A stretch of DNA of 64,000 bases. It comes from Diphasiastrum complanatum. Taxonomy: Eukaryota; Streptophyta; Lycopodiopsida; Lycopodiales; Lycopodiaceae. Below are positions 24,650-49,305 of the stretch, piece by piece. The notes beneath the pieces are model-generated. The model saw only the letters and a list, made by a program, of their open reading frames with translations. It made no database searches and was not told where the DNA came from. Location of the stretch: contig CM055106.1 of the NCBI GenBank assembly GCA_029204225.1, positions 40,870,368 through 40,934,367 of the forward strand, read 5' to 3'. Both the position numbers and the translations under genes were made by a program. Positions within the stretch are counted from its first letter, which is position 1; each line of letters begins with the position of its first letter.

Positions 24650-25008
24650 AGGTACCCTCAAACATTGGGGCAGCCAGAGGAGGAGAGAGAGGCAGAGGTA
24701 GGGGCAAGAGGAGGACGACCACGACCCACAGAGCCAGAGCATGCAGTAGCAGAGCCAGGGTCTCGCCACGACGTATGGTTCCCTTTGATCATCTGCAGAC
24801 CCTTGGGATCAGTAGACAGGCACAAACTCGGAAAATTTTGATTACCATGACTCCGACGAGTCTTAGTTGTTTAGTTTTCATTATGCTCATCGAACATCAT
24901 TGTACCCCATTTTGGTGCCATGTGGCCCGATATTATATATTATGATGATCTTATTCATAGCAGTGCCATGATTCAATATGGTTCCTTATGGTTTCAGATC
25001 GGTTTTAT

Positions 25009-25013
<5 letters not shown>

Positions 25014-25102
<89 letters not shown>
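25014..25102. repeat. (GA)n microsatellite, LINE tail
   Basis: About 44 uninterrupted GA dinucleotides. On the minus strand this is a (TC)n run directly following the 3' end of the LINE at 25103, the same arrangement as at the other two LINE copies. Confidence 0.9.
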
Positions 25103-25105
<3 letters not shown>

Positions 25106-25782
25106 TATTAATGTCTTTTCCATGCCAAAAGGCATATAGGAATACCATGAAATCTCCCAGTCTCAATAGCTAGCTGATGAGAAGACACCCTAAGCTGTCC
25201 CAGTGTGAATCTGAGGCAATGTGATAGTATTGAGTCCAAGTAGCGTGGCATAACCGGGGCCCCTGATGTATCTAGCTCCAAGAAATGGGTATGGTAGAAA
25301 GCTGGCTTAACCCCTAACTGATTATGCCAAGTCCGCTCTAGGTATGTGCGATAGAGGAATCGTCTGATATACTGGTGGGTGCCTGAGGGTAGCTCTGTGA
25401 TGGAGATACCAAATGAATCAAGTAGGAGGTGAGATGCCGAGAGAACTATGATAACCTGTAGCCCTGATCATGAAGATGCTGTGAAGAGAGTAGTGCAACC
25501 TGTGTGTATCGTCTGTCTATCTCTGGTAACGCCTGTATCCTCTGTATATAAGTGATGAGCTGAAGAGCTGTCTCGATTTGTAAAGGTGGAACTGCAAACT
25601 CAGCCAAGAGAATCTCAACAGAAGGTTTCGCTCGAATCAGCCGGGCTAGCATGGTGGTCTGTAGTCGTGAAAGACTGGCCCAATATGAGGAGGGGAGACA
25701 TGTACACCATGTCTCTACCGCATATAGAGCCGTGAGGGTGACAATGGTATCAAAGAGGTGACACTTACTTCGAGCATCCTGT
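25103..25782 (-). mobile_element. 5'-truncated LINE copy with internal deletion
   Basis: The minus strand reads SKCHLFDTIVTLTALYAVETW, MLARLIRAKPSVE and, in another frame, FYHTHFLELDTSG and LRVSSHQLAIETGRFHGIP. These match the LINE at 36474-38610 (SKCRLFDTMVVPLALYASETW, MLSRMIWAKPSIP, SSHQLAIETGKYRGIP). The zinc-finger end present in the other copies is deleted, and the sequence jumps to the 3' terminus GGAAAAGACATTAATAAAG, followed by (TC)n. All upstream RT motifs are missing, as is usual for 5'-truncated target-primed insertions. Confidence 0.8.
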
Positions 25783-25859
25783 TATGAGAGAGAGAGAATC
25801 ATGTTATGAACACGACGAGCCATTCTAATTTTTTATAGTAAAGGTGCTAAACCGTAAAT

Positions 25860-26035
25860 CTAGTAGGAGTTAATGCACCTAAACTGGACCGTCCTGTACT
25901 CGAAACATTCGACATCCTATACAAATGTATTGATGTTAATTAGAGCTTTAATCTGATACCCATATTGCCCACAAAAAAAAAGAAAAAAAAAAAGAGAAAT
26001 CCAGAAACGCAATGCAACTATGATATTATATATCT
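25860..26035 (+). repeat. dispersed repeat family, copy A
   Basis: Contains TTAATGCACCTAAACTGGACC, CGAAACATTCGACA, TTAGAGCTTTAATCTGATACC followed by CATATTG, an A-rich run, CCAGAAACGCAA and TGCAACTATGAT. It matches the reverse complement of 35430-35705 and, more weakly, 28005-28165. Confidence 0.65.
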
Positions 26036-26039
26036 ATAT

Positions 26040-26490
26040 ATGATTTGTGCCTATGTATGGTGTAGGAGGATGCAACCCCGTCTTTCCCAAGACGCTCTGC
26101 TTTACTATCTTGACACTTCTGACAACTAGTCACATACTGGTGGACGTCCTCTCTAACACTAGGCTAGAAGAAATGCCTCCGACGAAGCTCATAAATTTTT
26201 TGAATACTTGGGTGCCCTACACTCGAATTGGCGCCTGAAATCCTCTAAATCAGGGACTCATACTCTATTTTTTAGATTATATATTGATGGCATATTCTTT
26301 CCTTGTCAACATTGACTCTCAACCACTATTGGTATACTTGGGTAGCTCTACAAACTCCGAATCCTCAACGTCATCAAACGTATGCTTGGACTCTTCATCC
26401 TCAACGAAAGTTGTCGTATACTTGGATGAACTGGATTAGAAATCTATAAATTTCTGCTCTGGGCTGTATTTCAGAGATCTGCATTTTCCT
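26040..26490. other. spacer
   Basis: No feature recognised apart from weak plus-strand similarity to zinc-binding/integrase-type gypsy sequence that I could not substantiate. Confidence 0.3.
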
Positions 26491-26492
26491 AT

Positions 26493-27430
26493 TTAAATGC
26501 TTTCTTTTAAATGAAAAACTCTTCTAAGAAGACTGCTCAGAAGTGGTCTATTATTTGGCTTTATGTTTGCCCATTGAATCATCATAGATTTGGGCAAACT
26601 TAATGGCCTATTCCAAGGTAGTGGGTGAATTTCGCTGAACTTAAACTTTGTATTCATCTCGAAGCCCATGGACAAAGGCCCTGACTTTTTGATAATCATC
26701 TACATTCTTAAGCTTAAGGATGGATTCCCTATATTGAGAGATGTACTGGGTTAGGGACTTGTCCATGACTAACCTTTCCCAAGCTTCCCAAGCTCTATCA
26801 TTTTTGCTGGCAGGCAAGAACTCTCGTAGGAAAGCTTTCTTGAAAACTTTCCATGACTGAGGTGTCTGCCCAGTCTCCTGGAGGTTCAACCACCACTTGT
26901 AAGTCATGGGACCCAAGGATAGGCTAGCTTCTAGGGTTTGCAAGGGGTCAGGGATTTGTTTCAATGCATGTATATTTTTCCACTTGCTGAGAAAAGTTTG
27001 AAGTATGTCCGTGTTTTTGTCTTCTTTTCCCCATTATATGTTGGTGGTTTTAAGTCTTTAAAAATGTTGGGGTTTGATCTGGTATCTCCTGGGTTAGCGG
27101 GAACTGCGGAAGGTACTGAGACCTGAGATGTACTAGGGGCTGAAACTGCATGCTAGCTAAAGTCTGGTTTAAATTGGTAACTTCAATTTGTAATTGCTCA
27201 TACTGTTTTTTAGACACAAATTCCTCTGTGTTAAACATCTTATACTCCTCATCTATGTCCATTGCAGTCTTCTCTTTTTGAAAACGAATGGCCTCTTCTT
27301 CGAGCTCGTCTATGGATCTTCTTGGGGAAACTGCGTTTTCCTCGGGAGTCGTCATGTCAAAGTTCGAAGATGAAAGCTGAAACGTAAAGCAATAGAGAGA
27401 AGAGAGGGCAAAAAACTTAGCTCTGTGCAA
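26493..27430 (-). pseudogene. Ty3/gypsy gag fragment
   Basis: The minus strand from 27430 encodes an acidic, coiled-coil-like N-terminal region (EELEEEAIRFQKEK type, with YEQLQIEVTNLNQTLASMQ). In a second frame, 26964-26641, comes the retrotransposon capsid domain: EASLSLGPMTYKWWLNLQE, SWKVFKKAFLREFLPAS and AWEAWERLVM, then YISQYRES and VHGLRDEYKV. This is the PF03732-type Gag of plant gypsy elements (W-F...F...F). Frameshifts occur near 27040 and 26640. The zinc knuckle and pol are absent. The product would package element RNA. Confidence 0.85.
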
Positions 27431-28004
27431 AGCCCACTCGCCAATGGAACGACAAGAGTCTTCCCTCCAGCCTCTTCAACCGGTTGTCTCAAATTGGTTC
27501 CAAGACAAGACACCCTCCGATGAAACTATTGCATGCATTGATAGTTGGGTTGCATGAGGAAATAAGTACTAGCCATTGGTAAGGAGTCGGGAGTCGAGAG
27601 TCGAGAACTAGGAAACAAGAAAACAATGGGGCCACTGTCAGATAGTCAATGATTCCGTGGGGATTTTTTTTGTTGTTGTATCATGCTATTATCGTGTAAC
27701 ACGAAGTGACAAGTACCAAAGGCTAGCCCCCCACTAAATTAAACCCCAAACAGATTCCAATGATTCAAACACAAATTGAACCGACATCTACTCATCAATT
27801 AAGGGAATGATGGGTTTCTTTACCCACTCTTTTGGCATCTTTAGGCTGGGTTTCCTGTGGCTTTTATTGGTTTCATACAAGTAGTACAAAAGGGTTGGCT
27901 CTGCTACCCATTTCTTGCCAAAACAATCCCTACAATATCTAGCCACAATGCATAGCATCTAGCATCCTACAATACACAATTTTTTTTTGAAAGATTCACT
28001 ATTG
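27431..28004. other. spacer
   Basis: No coding sequence or repeat recognised. Confidence 0.4.
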
Positions 28005-28165
28005 AATTCCTCATAATTAGAAGTTTAATTTGGCACCCATATTTAAAAAAGGCTATTCTGAGACAATCCCGAAACGTGATCCAGAACGCATTACAAAAAA
28101 ATTTGTGAACGCTTGGTGCAACTATGATGTATGCATACCATAATGGCATTGGGCATTCCAAAACA
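28005..28165 (+). repeat. dispersed repeat family, copy B (diverged)
   Basis: ATTAGAAGTTTAATTTGGCAC then CCATATT, an A run, CCAGAACGCATTACAAAAAAA and TGGTGCAACTATGATG follow the same order as copy A at 25931-26015. Confidence 0.5.
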
Positions 28166-28369
28166 CGATTTGGAAAATGTTTCGAGAATTTTCATTAGAG
28201 TTTCCTGGAACGTTGTTGCTTTTTCTTTTTCTTTTTTGGATTTGATTTAATTCTTGTGTTTCTCTCTAGGCTTAAAAAAATCTTGTTTTGTGTTTAAAAC
28301 CTATTTTAGATGCAATTTTTGACTTTTTTTGTTAAAATTTATTTATATTTAATATGCTCCACTTTGGGA

Positions 28370-30070
28370 AGTGGTCGATCAACCGAATGTTTGAGGTAAG
28401 TGATCAGCCGAATGTCTGGTGTCCGATGATTTGTGTCCGATGGTGTGTGTGATTTAAGTGATCAGCCGAATGTTTGAGGTAAGTGAATAGCCGAATATTT
28501 GTGGTAAGTGATCAGCCGAATGTTTGAGGTAAGTGATCAGCCGAATGTTTGAGGTAAGTGATTAGCCGAATGTCTGGTGTCCGATGATTTGTGTCCGATG
28601 GTGTGTGTAATTTAAGTGATCAGCCAAATGTTTCAGGTAAGTGATCAGTCAAATATTTGTGGTAAGTGATCAGCCAAATGTTTGAGGTAAGTGATCAGTT
28701 GAATGTTTGAGGTATGTGATCAGCCGAATGTCTGTGGGAAAGCCCGTCGATGTAACATTAGGCTTTAGGACTTAGGCATTAGGGTTAGGCTGTAGACATT
28801 AATCATTAGGGTTATGCTTTAGGCATTAGGCATTAGGCATTAGGGTTAGGCTTTAGGCTTTAGGCATTAGGCATTAGGCATTAGGCTTTAGACATTATGC
28901 TTTAGGGTTAGGCTTTAAGCATGTGTTTGTGTGTGTGTTAGGCATATGTCTGTGGTAAGTGATCAGTCGAATATCTGTGGTAAATGATCGGCCGAATGTC
29001 TATGGTAAGTGATCAGCCGAATATCTGTGGTAAGTGATCAGCCGAAGGTTTGAGTCAGCCGAATGTCTGTGGTAAGTGATGATTTGTCTGATGTAGTTTT
29101 AGTTACAATGTCGGATCTAGATTCAATAACTCGTCGGATGTGATTCAATAACTCGTCGGACGTCACTCAACCAAATGTCTGTGGTAAGTGATGATTTGTC
29201 TGATGTAGCTTTAGTTACAGTGTCGGATCTAGATTCAATAACTCGTCGGATGTGATTCAAATGTAATTCGCTCGTCGGATGTAATTCGTCGAATGTAACT
29301 CGTCGGATGTGATTCAATAACTCGTCGGATGTCACTCAACCGAATGTTTGTGGTAAGTGATGAAAAACTGATGTAGCTTTAGTTACAGTGTTGGATCTAG
29401 ATTCAATAACTCGTCGGATGTGATTCAATAACTCGTCGGATGTAATTCGTCGGATGTAACTCGTCGGATGTGACTTGTCAGATGTAACTCGTCGGATGTA
29501 ACTCGTCAGGTGTAACTCGTTGGATGTCACTTGTCGGATGTGACTCATCGGATGTAACTCGTCGAATGTGATTCAATAACTCGTCGGATGTAACTCGTCA
29601 GATGTGACTCGGATGTAACTCATCAGATGCAACTTGTCGGATGTGATTCAATAACTCGTTGGATGTAACTCGTCGGATCTAGGTCGACGGATGTACCGTC
29701 GATTCTAGACGTTGGATCTAGGTCGTTGGATCTAGGTCGTTGGATCTAGATCGTGGGATCTAGGTCGTCGGTTCTAGGTCGTCAGATCTAGGTTGTCGGT
29801 TCTAGGTGTCGGATCTAGGTCGTCGGATGCACCGTCGGATCTAGCTCGTCTGATGTACGCTTCTATGCTCGTTCGATGTAGGTTGAGATGCTCGTCGGGT
29901 GTAGGTTGAGATGCCCGTCGTAGGTTGAGATGCCCGTTGTAGGTTGAGATGCCCGTCGCATGTAAAGTGTAGGGGGTCAGCAGAGTGTAGGGGTGCGTGC
30001 CGGATGTAGGTTTCTATGCCCATCGGATGTAGGTTGAGATGCCCGTCGGATGTAGAGTAAAGTGTAAGAA
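28370..30070. repeat. degenerate short-word satellite, 1.7 kb
   Basis: Successive sub-blocks of related 10-25-base words: GTAAGTGATCAGCCGAATGTT (28380-28735, 28950-29070), ATTCAATAACTCGTCGGATGT with AACTCGTCGGATG (29100-29690), GTCGGATCTAGGTC (29680-29850) and GTAGGTTGAGATGCCCGTCGG (29870-30060). The common core is (G/C)CGAATGT or TCGGATGT. Frames across it are repeat artefacts. Confidence 0.8.
28750..28930 (+). repeat. telomere-like TTAGGC/TTAGGG patch
   Basis: Within the satellite a patch is made of ATTAGGCATTAGGC, TTAGGGTTAGGC and CTTTAGGC words. They resemble the plant telomere unit TTTAGGG and its TTAGGG variant, but are too irregular to call a true telomeric array. Confidence 0.6.
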
Positions 30071-30660
30071 AGCCCGTCGATTCATGCCTAGCTTGAATCT
30101 GCCTCCAACACACTGTCTACCTCTCATTTCAAGCTTTAATCTTAGCTAATTTTCACACACATGGGAAGAAAGATTTCACAGGACTGATAAAACCACCGTT
30201 GCTTCCTATCTGTAGATTTTCAATGCTGATCCATCATTGCATAGAGCCCTCCACCTACAGCGCAACCCCTCCTACCACCATTGCTGATCTACATCACATT
30301 TGCAACCTCAAGGAGTTTTTATTTGCTTACACACTATCTGTAGATGCATCGCTGGCTAAAAGATTAGTAACAAAGGCTTATCCCTATTTAAAGTTGGGAG
30401 AATAAGTCGTGGCAAAAGGTGAGACCTTTGAGCAACGAAGAAAGTTAAACGTGAAGGAGCGTAGCCATAGCAGATCGGGCCAAGACAGCGATCGGGCCAA
30501 AGGAGAGAGCGGATGAGGGAGACGCGGCCGTGGAGAAGAGATGAGTGTGAGAAGGAGTGATCCAACAAGGAGAAAGGAGCGGGGCCAGGCAGCAGGCAAA
30601 AAGCGAAGGTAGAAGGAGAAGGAGAGCGGCCATGAGCAGGTGAAGGGGAGAGAGAAAAGA
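30071..30660. other. spacer
   Basis: No gene recognised; the last 200 bases are purine-rich (GAAGGAGAAGGAGAGC). Confidence 0.4.
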
Positions 30661-31372
30661 AGAAAGAAAGATCTTTACTAATGTCCTTGAAATACCCAAA
30701 GGTATATAAGACTAATAAAAGGTACATGTCAAGTATGCACAATAGGACCGTAAAAGCTCAAACATCTATAGAAACAATAACTGCAAAAAAAGCCAGAAGA
30801 TGGCTAGCATAGTCACAATCCATCATCATGATAAAGTAGATGTCCCTCCACCGGTAAAATAATGGTGTATAGTATGCTGTGAACTATCACTAGACGGCGG
30901 GCTGCAGATCTCTGTCTCTGAGTGAACTGTCGGTGTTGTCTCTGCTGCCGTGGAGCTGTGGGCTGTGGCCTATGGGCTGGTCGTCTCTCTGAGCATCTAC
31001 ACTGTCTCTGACGTCTATGTATGGAAGCATCTGGAATTTCAGCCTCTCCATCAAAATCACTACTCTTCTGTCTCTGTCTCCGACGAGATAAGCACGGGTG
31101 TCCGTGTCTAGTCTCACCATCCTCAAATTTGACATCTCCCGAATCATCAGTGCAACACATCTGGGATCCTCATATGATATCAAGGTAGAGAGTGTGGCTG
31201 GGTGATCTCGAAACAAGCAGTAATATCTCCCACGGATCTCATAATAAGCAGGATATCTGAAGAGAAAATGGAACTCATCCTCTACCTCGTGTATCACACA
31301 TACCACAGATCCGAGCCTCTCGCGGTGTGCTACTATATCTGCCAGTCTCAATGGCTAGCTGGTGTGAGGAAA
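30661..31372 (-). mobile_element. 5'-truncated LINE copy, C-terminal zinc-finger end
   Basis: The minus strand begins at SSHQLAIETGRY and continues EARICGMCDT, VEDEFHFLFRYPAYYEIRGR, YYCLFRDHPATLSTLISYEDP and RCVALMIREM, then an Arg/Gln-rich tail. It matches the LINE at 36474-38610 to its end. The CxxC...H...C knuckle has lost its last Cys (R-Y-P for R-C-P). The 3' terminus GGACATTAGTAAAGATC is followed by TTTCTTTC and TCTCTC. Frameshifts interrupt it. Confidence 0.85.
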
Positions 31373-31499
31373 CCCATGCATGCATCTTTTTTAGTTAGTT
31401 TTTTGAAAAAGTGCATGGGGTAGGAGGATGCACCCATGCAACCATGGGTACAACAACCCTTAAGAATTCCGGTTGGTAAAAAAGAGAATGTCTCCATAC

Positions 31500-31665
31500 A
31501 TTTCAAAATAAGTCTGCCAAGGACCTAGAAAGGTCATGACACTCTTATGGGTTCTAGTTGATCGTTTGACTCTAATAGCCCATTTCATTCCGACCAAAGC
31601 AACCGTTACAACGCCAATATTGGCACAATTGTTAGTAGGGGGTTATTTAAACTCCTCATGCATCA
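31500..31665 (+). pseudogene. Ty3/gypsy integrase fragment
   Basis: With one frameshift the plus strand reads LPRT.KGHDTLMG, then VLVDRLTLIAHFIPTKATV and ILAQL. This is the well-conserved gypsy integrase segment GLPRT.KGHD..WVVVDRLTK.AHFIP. Only about 45 residues remain. Confidence 0.8.
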
Positions 31666-31991
31666 GTAGCCCATGCACGCAGTGTGAATGGTGGGTGTCA
31701 GCAGTTACCGCATGCAAACTCACACTGGGCTAGGAGGGGCATTCTATAAGAGGGTGCATTGGCTGGGTGGATTAGACTGGCTTTGCCTTGTGGTTATGCT
31801 GTTCCTAACACATACGTCTCTCAAACTTTAGAAAATCCGTTTCAAGGGTGGGACCTGGTGGCAAAAGGAGCATATCATGTGTAAATGTAAAAATAGTAAG
31901 ATCATATAGGCAAGATAATACTAATTAAGAAAAATATCATTGCTGGTACAAGAAGATGGAGATTCACTGGACTACCTTACATTTTTTTCAG
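31666..31991. other. spacer
   Basis: No gene or repeat recognised. Confidence 0.4.
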
Positions 31992-32272
31992 AGTAGGCCA
32001 GATATCTGAAGATTTCAACAACCAGGTGCTTTTAGATAGTTTTAGTCGTGAACGCTCTAGAAACGCTTCTACTTATTGTAACAGCCCAAGTGACATATTT
32101 AGTCTTGAAAAGAGCCCAGAAATACAATTATTCTTTGCAGGCAATCACTCAGGCTTTCAAATTGTATTGCAGAAACTAGGCAGGATCTTAATAAACTCCC
32201 ATCCTGCCAAAACAACGTGGAGCTCAAGCAAGCCAAGGTCTATGACATCATATTTCATGTGCCCTTTATGAT
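31992..32272 (+). other. candidate exon of an unknown transcript
   Basis: A TTTTTTTCAG acceptor-like tract precedes an open plus-strand frame (VGQISEDFNNQVLLDSFSRE, SPSDIFSLEKSPEIQLFF, SGFQIVLQKLGRILINS) ending at TGA. It is protein-like, but I know no match. It lies about 450 bases upstream of the UNG start and could be an upstream exon or a decayed coding fragment. Confidence 0.3.
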
Positions 32273-32717
32273 TTGCTATACTCTGATCATTTTTTGCAGT
32301 CTACTGTGGCAAAACAAAACAAATGATTCCTTTTCTTTCTAAACTTGAATATGATTTTACATTCCTTTTCAATATAAAAAAATATTTTCTGTGTCTACAA
32401 ATGGGAACTCAGGCGCTTCGTTTCTCATTACTATCTGCACTATATCTCTAAAATATATGAAATAGTTATAAGATTGGGCAAATGTTTATTGTTCATATTA
32501 ACTAGAATCTTGGTGGATATTATGGCTCTTTTATGAAATTTTGTTAATTGTTGGTTGCCTCACATGGTTGCCCTAGGCTTTATCAGAATGTATGATCATT
32601 TAACCCTTGAAAGAATACTAAAGCAGAAGGAAATGAAGAATATTCACTTCCAAGTTTTGGTGAATGTAAGTTTAAGTCGCAACTTGTCTTCCAATTTTGT
32701 AGAGCGCGGTTACAAGG

Positions 32718-47274
<14,557 letters not shown>

Positions 47275-48570
47275 TAGTCATGAGGTTTCAAGACTCCAAT
47301 GGTGGTTTATGTTTGCAGAGTAGAAGAACGAGTTTAGGTTTTATTGTGGACAACATTGTTTGTGACTAGCAAAGATAATTTACTTTTATTGCAAGCAAAT
47401 TCTGACGAGCAAACAAGATATCTTACTTTTGCGGGGTAAATCACAAGTTTTTTGGATAGAATAATCATGATCAGTTATAATTTGCACCCCTAATTGAGAT
47501 TCCAGAAAAGAGAATCTGTCTCAGCTAATTTTCTGGCTCAGGCCTCCAAAGGCATAAATCTTATAGAAGCCCTTTTTTGAGGCGTACAATAGAATATACA
47601 GATCAAGAGAATATATTCCTTGCTCGAGGAGCTCAGAAAGTGTTGCTCTACCTTTTACTACTCTTTGATAGATACATATGAACAGATAGTCTTCTACGAG
47701 AACTTCTACAAGCTAAATCCAAGAGAAGGCACAATGTCCAACTTGAGCTATTTTGTTTTACTGGTTGCAATTTTTCATGAAATTGGGCACTACATTTATA
47801 GTCGTGAACTTGAGCCTGCACTTCAAATCATCAAGATTTATTCGAAATTTGTTGTCAAATGCATAGTTGTACCAATTTTAGCAAAGGTTCAGTGCTTATT
47901 TTACAGATGTTCTTCGAATTATGTCGTCTGACTTCCTTTTGCTGTGTGTTTTCATCTTGAAATTTTCAAAATGAAACTTTGACATGTTTCTTTTTTGTCC
48001 TTGGTGTGCAAGTATAAGAGTAACAAGGGATGTTTCAATTCATAAGTGGTGTTTGATGTAGTCAAATTTTTTATCTATATAGATTAATACGTGCATGTCA
48101 TGATGTGAAGTTACCATTGCCAATTTCTTGGTTGAAGTATAAAATCCTCTTCAATCAACTTTGCAAATGGAGTATGCATATTGATAATCAAGAGCAATAT
48201 CATCAATGATTGTACAAAGAGGTCCATTAACCAAAAGGAAAGTACTCATATGCCAAATTGAGGGGCTGAGAGCAAATGTTTGCCAAGTCCATGATTTCAT
48301 GGAAGTGCTCGAGGTCGAATGGTTTAAGATGTAATTCATCAATGAATCAAGGCCCTTTCATAATTTTCAAGTTAAAACTCACACTGAAAGCTCTAATTTG
48401 GATTGCAACTACCAATGAGAAGGGTAGGCCTATGGTCCCCCAAGGGAGCTTGTACACATATAATCCACGTGATAAAATCTCTTCCTTCAACAAGTTCTTA
48501 AATTTGGTAACAACAATTTATTTGTCTAACCTGAAGAAGTTATTTGGAATTTTGGGAACATTGTCATTGT
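47275..48570. other. UNG 3' region and spacer
   Basis: The UNG 3' UTR must start here; I could not fix its polyadenylation site. A plus-strand frame at 47620-47931 without an ATG start is open, but I do not regard it as a gene. The rest is unassigned. Confidence 0.4.
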
Positions 48571-48574
48571 ATAA

Positions 48575-49305
48575 CTAAAGATTATCCATGGTTGTAGCAG
48601 CGACAGCAGGAACATGAACTGCAGGCGCGGTGCTTGTTTGGCGTTGAGGTTGGGTTTGTTCTTCTTCCTCAAAGAGGTCTTCTTCTTCATAACCATCAGG
48701 CACCGTGGTGTCAAACTGCTTCGGTGATTTAACTACGTAGACGACCCGAATAGCGTCTGGTGCTTGATCTGCTTGATCTTGGTGATCTAATTGAAAAGAT
48801 GAATAAAAAACATTAGCGCTATCATGGAACTGGTTGAATTCTCTTTTGGGGGATTGGAGTTCAAAGTGCCCTGGGCTTTGGGGCATCACAAAATTTCATC
48901 CGCCCCCAAGGGATTGGAATCATCGAATAGATCCATGAACTTCAAGGTTTCCAGTGATGTTGCTTGATTGTCTGGGGGAGAGGCAGTTTAGGTAGCTCTG
49001 ATTGGAATTGTGGATCCAACGGTCACAGACTGACCCTGTGAGGAAGCGGAGGTTAGAGAAGCATCAGTGGATGGGAGAATGGGAAGTGCAAAGCGGGTTG
49101 CAGCGGGGGGGGGGGTGGTAGCGCAACTGGCGTTAGTTGCCTAGTACATCGACGTGACACAAAAGACGAGTTAGGAATTACAACCTCGCTGCGTATCCGT
49201 CGGTGACTAGAGGCCTGTCGTGAAGATTTGGCAGGTGCCACATCTTCGTAAACAGACAAAACTGACTCAAGGACAAAACCATGGATCTTGTTAACTAGCA
49301 AAGCT
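48575..49305 (-). pseudogene. unidentified protein-like block, copy 2
   Basis: Entering from gypsy RT, the minus strand reads LVNKIHGFVLESVLSVYED, PAKSSRQAS, RSEVVIPNS, then a proline run and, through shifts, SSQGQSVTVGSTIPI, SLETLKFMDLFDDSNPLGA, FQLDHQDQADQAPDAIRV and EEEDLFEEEEQTQPQ, with a stop at 48575. The first ~50 residues match 10760-10905. The rest is low-complexity and acidic. No family is recognised. Together the two copies suggest a single longer protein: helical first half (copy 1), conserved middle (both), disordered acidic end (copy 2). Confidence 0.5.

Noticed and set aside
24990-25111. Long Arg-Glu repeat protein
   Set aside because: It is simply the (GA)n microsatellite translated; the same applies to the RE/SL repeats at 38687-38932 and the THTH repeats at 33400-33470.
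29123-29548. Minus-strand ORFs rich in DELHPTS / HIRRV
   Set aside because: Periodic translation of the TCGGATGT satellite, not a gene.
28370-30113. Possible CRISPR-like array from regularly repeated words
   Set aside because: The words are degenerate and not separated by unique spacers of constant length, and the context is a plant nuclear genome.
30356-30742. 128-codon minus-strand ORF with Ser/Leu/Pro-rich sequence
   Set aside because: Arises from a purine-rich, low-complexity stretch and the LINE tail; no start context or homology evident.
47620-47931. 103-codon plus-strand frame containing HEIGHY, which fits the HExxH zinc-protease pattern
   Set aside because: No ATG start, no other metalloprotease features, AT-driven composition, and it lies just downstream of UNG where 3' UTR is expected; a five-residue pattern can occur by chance.
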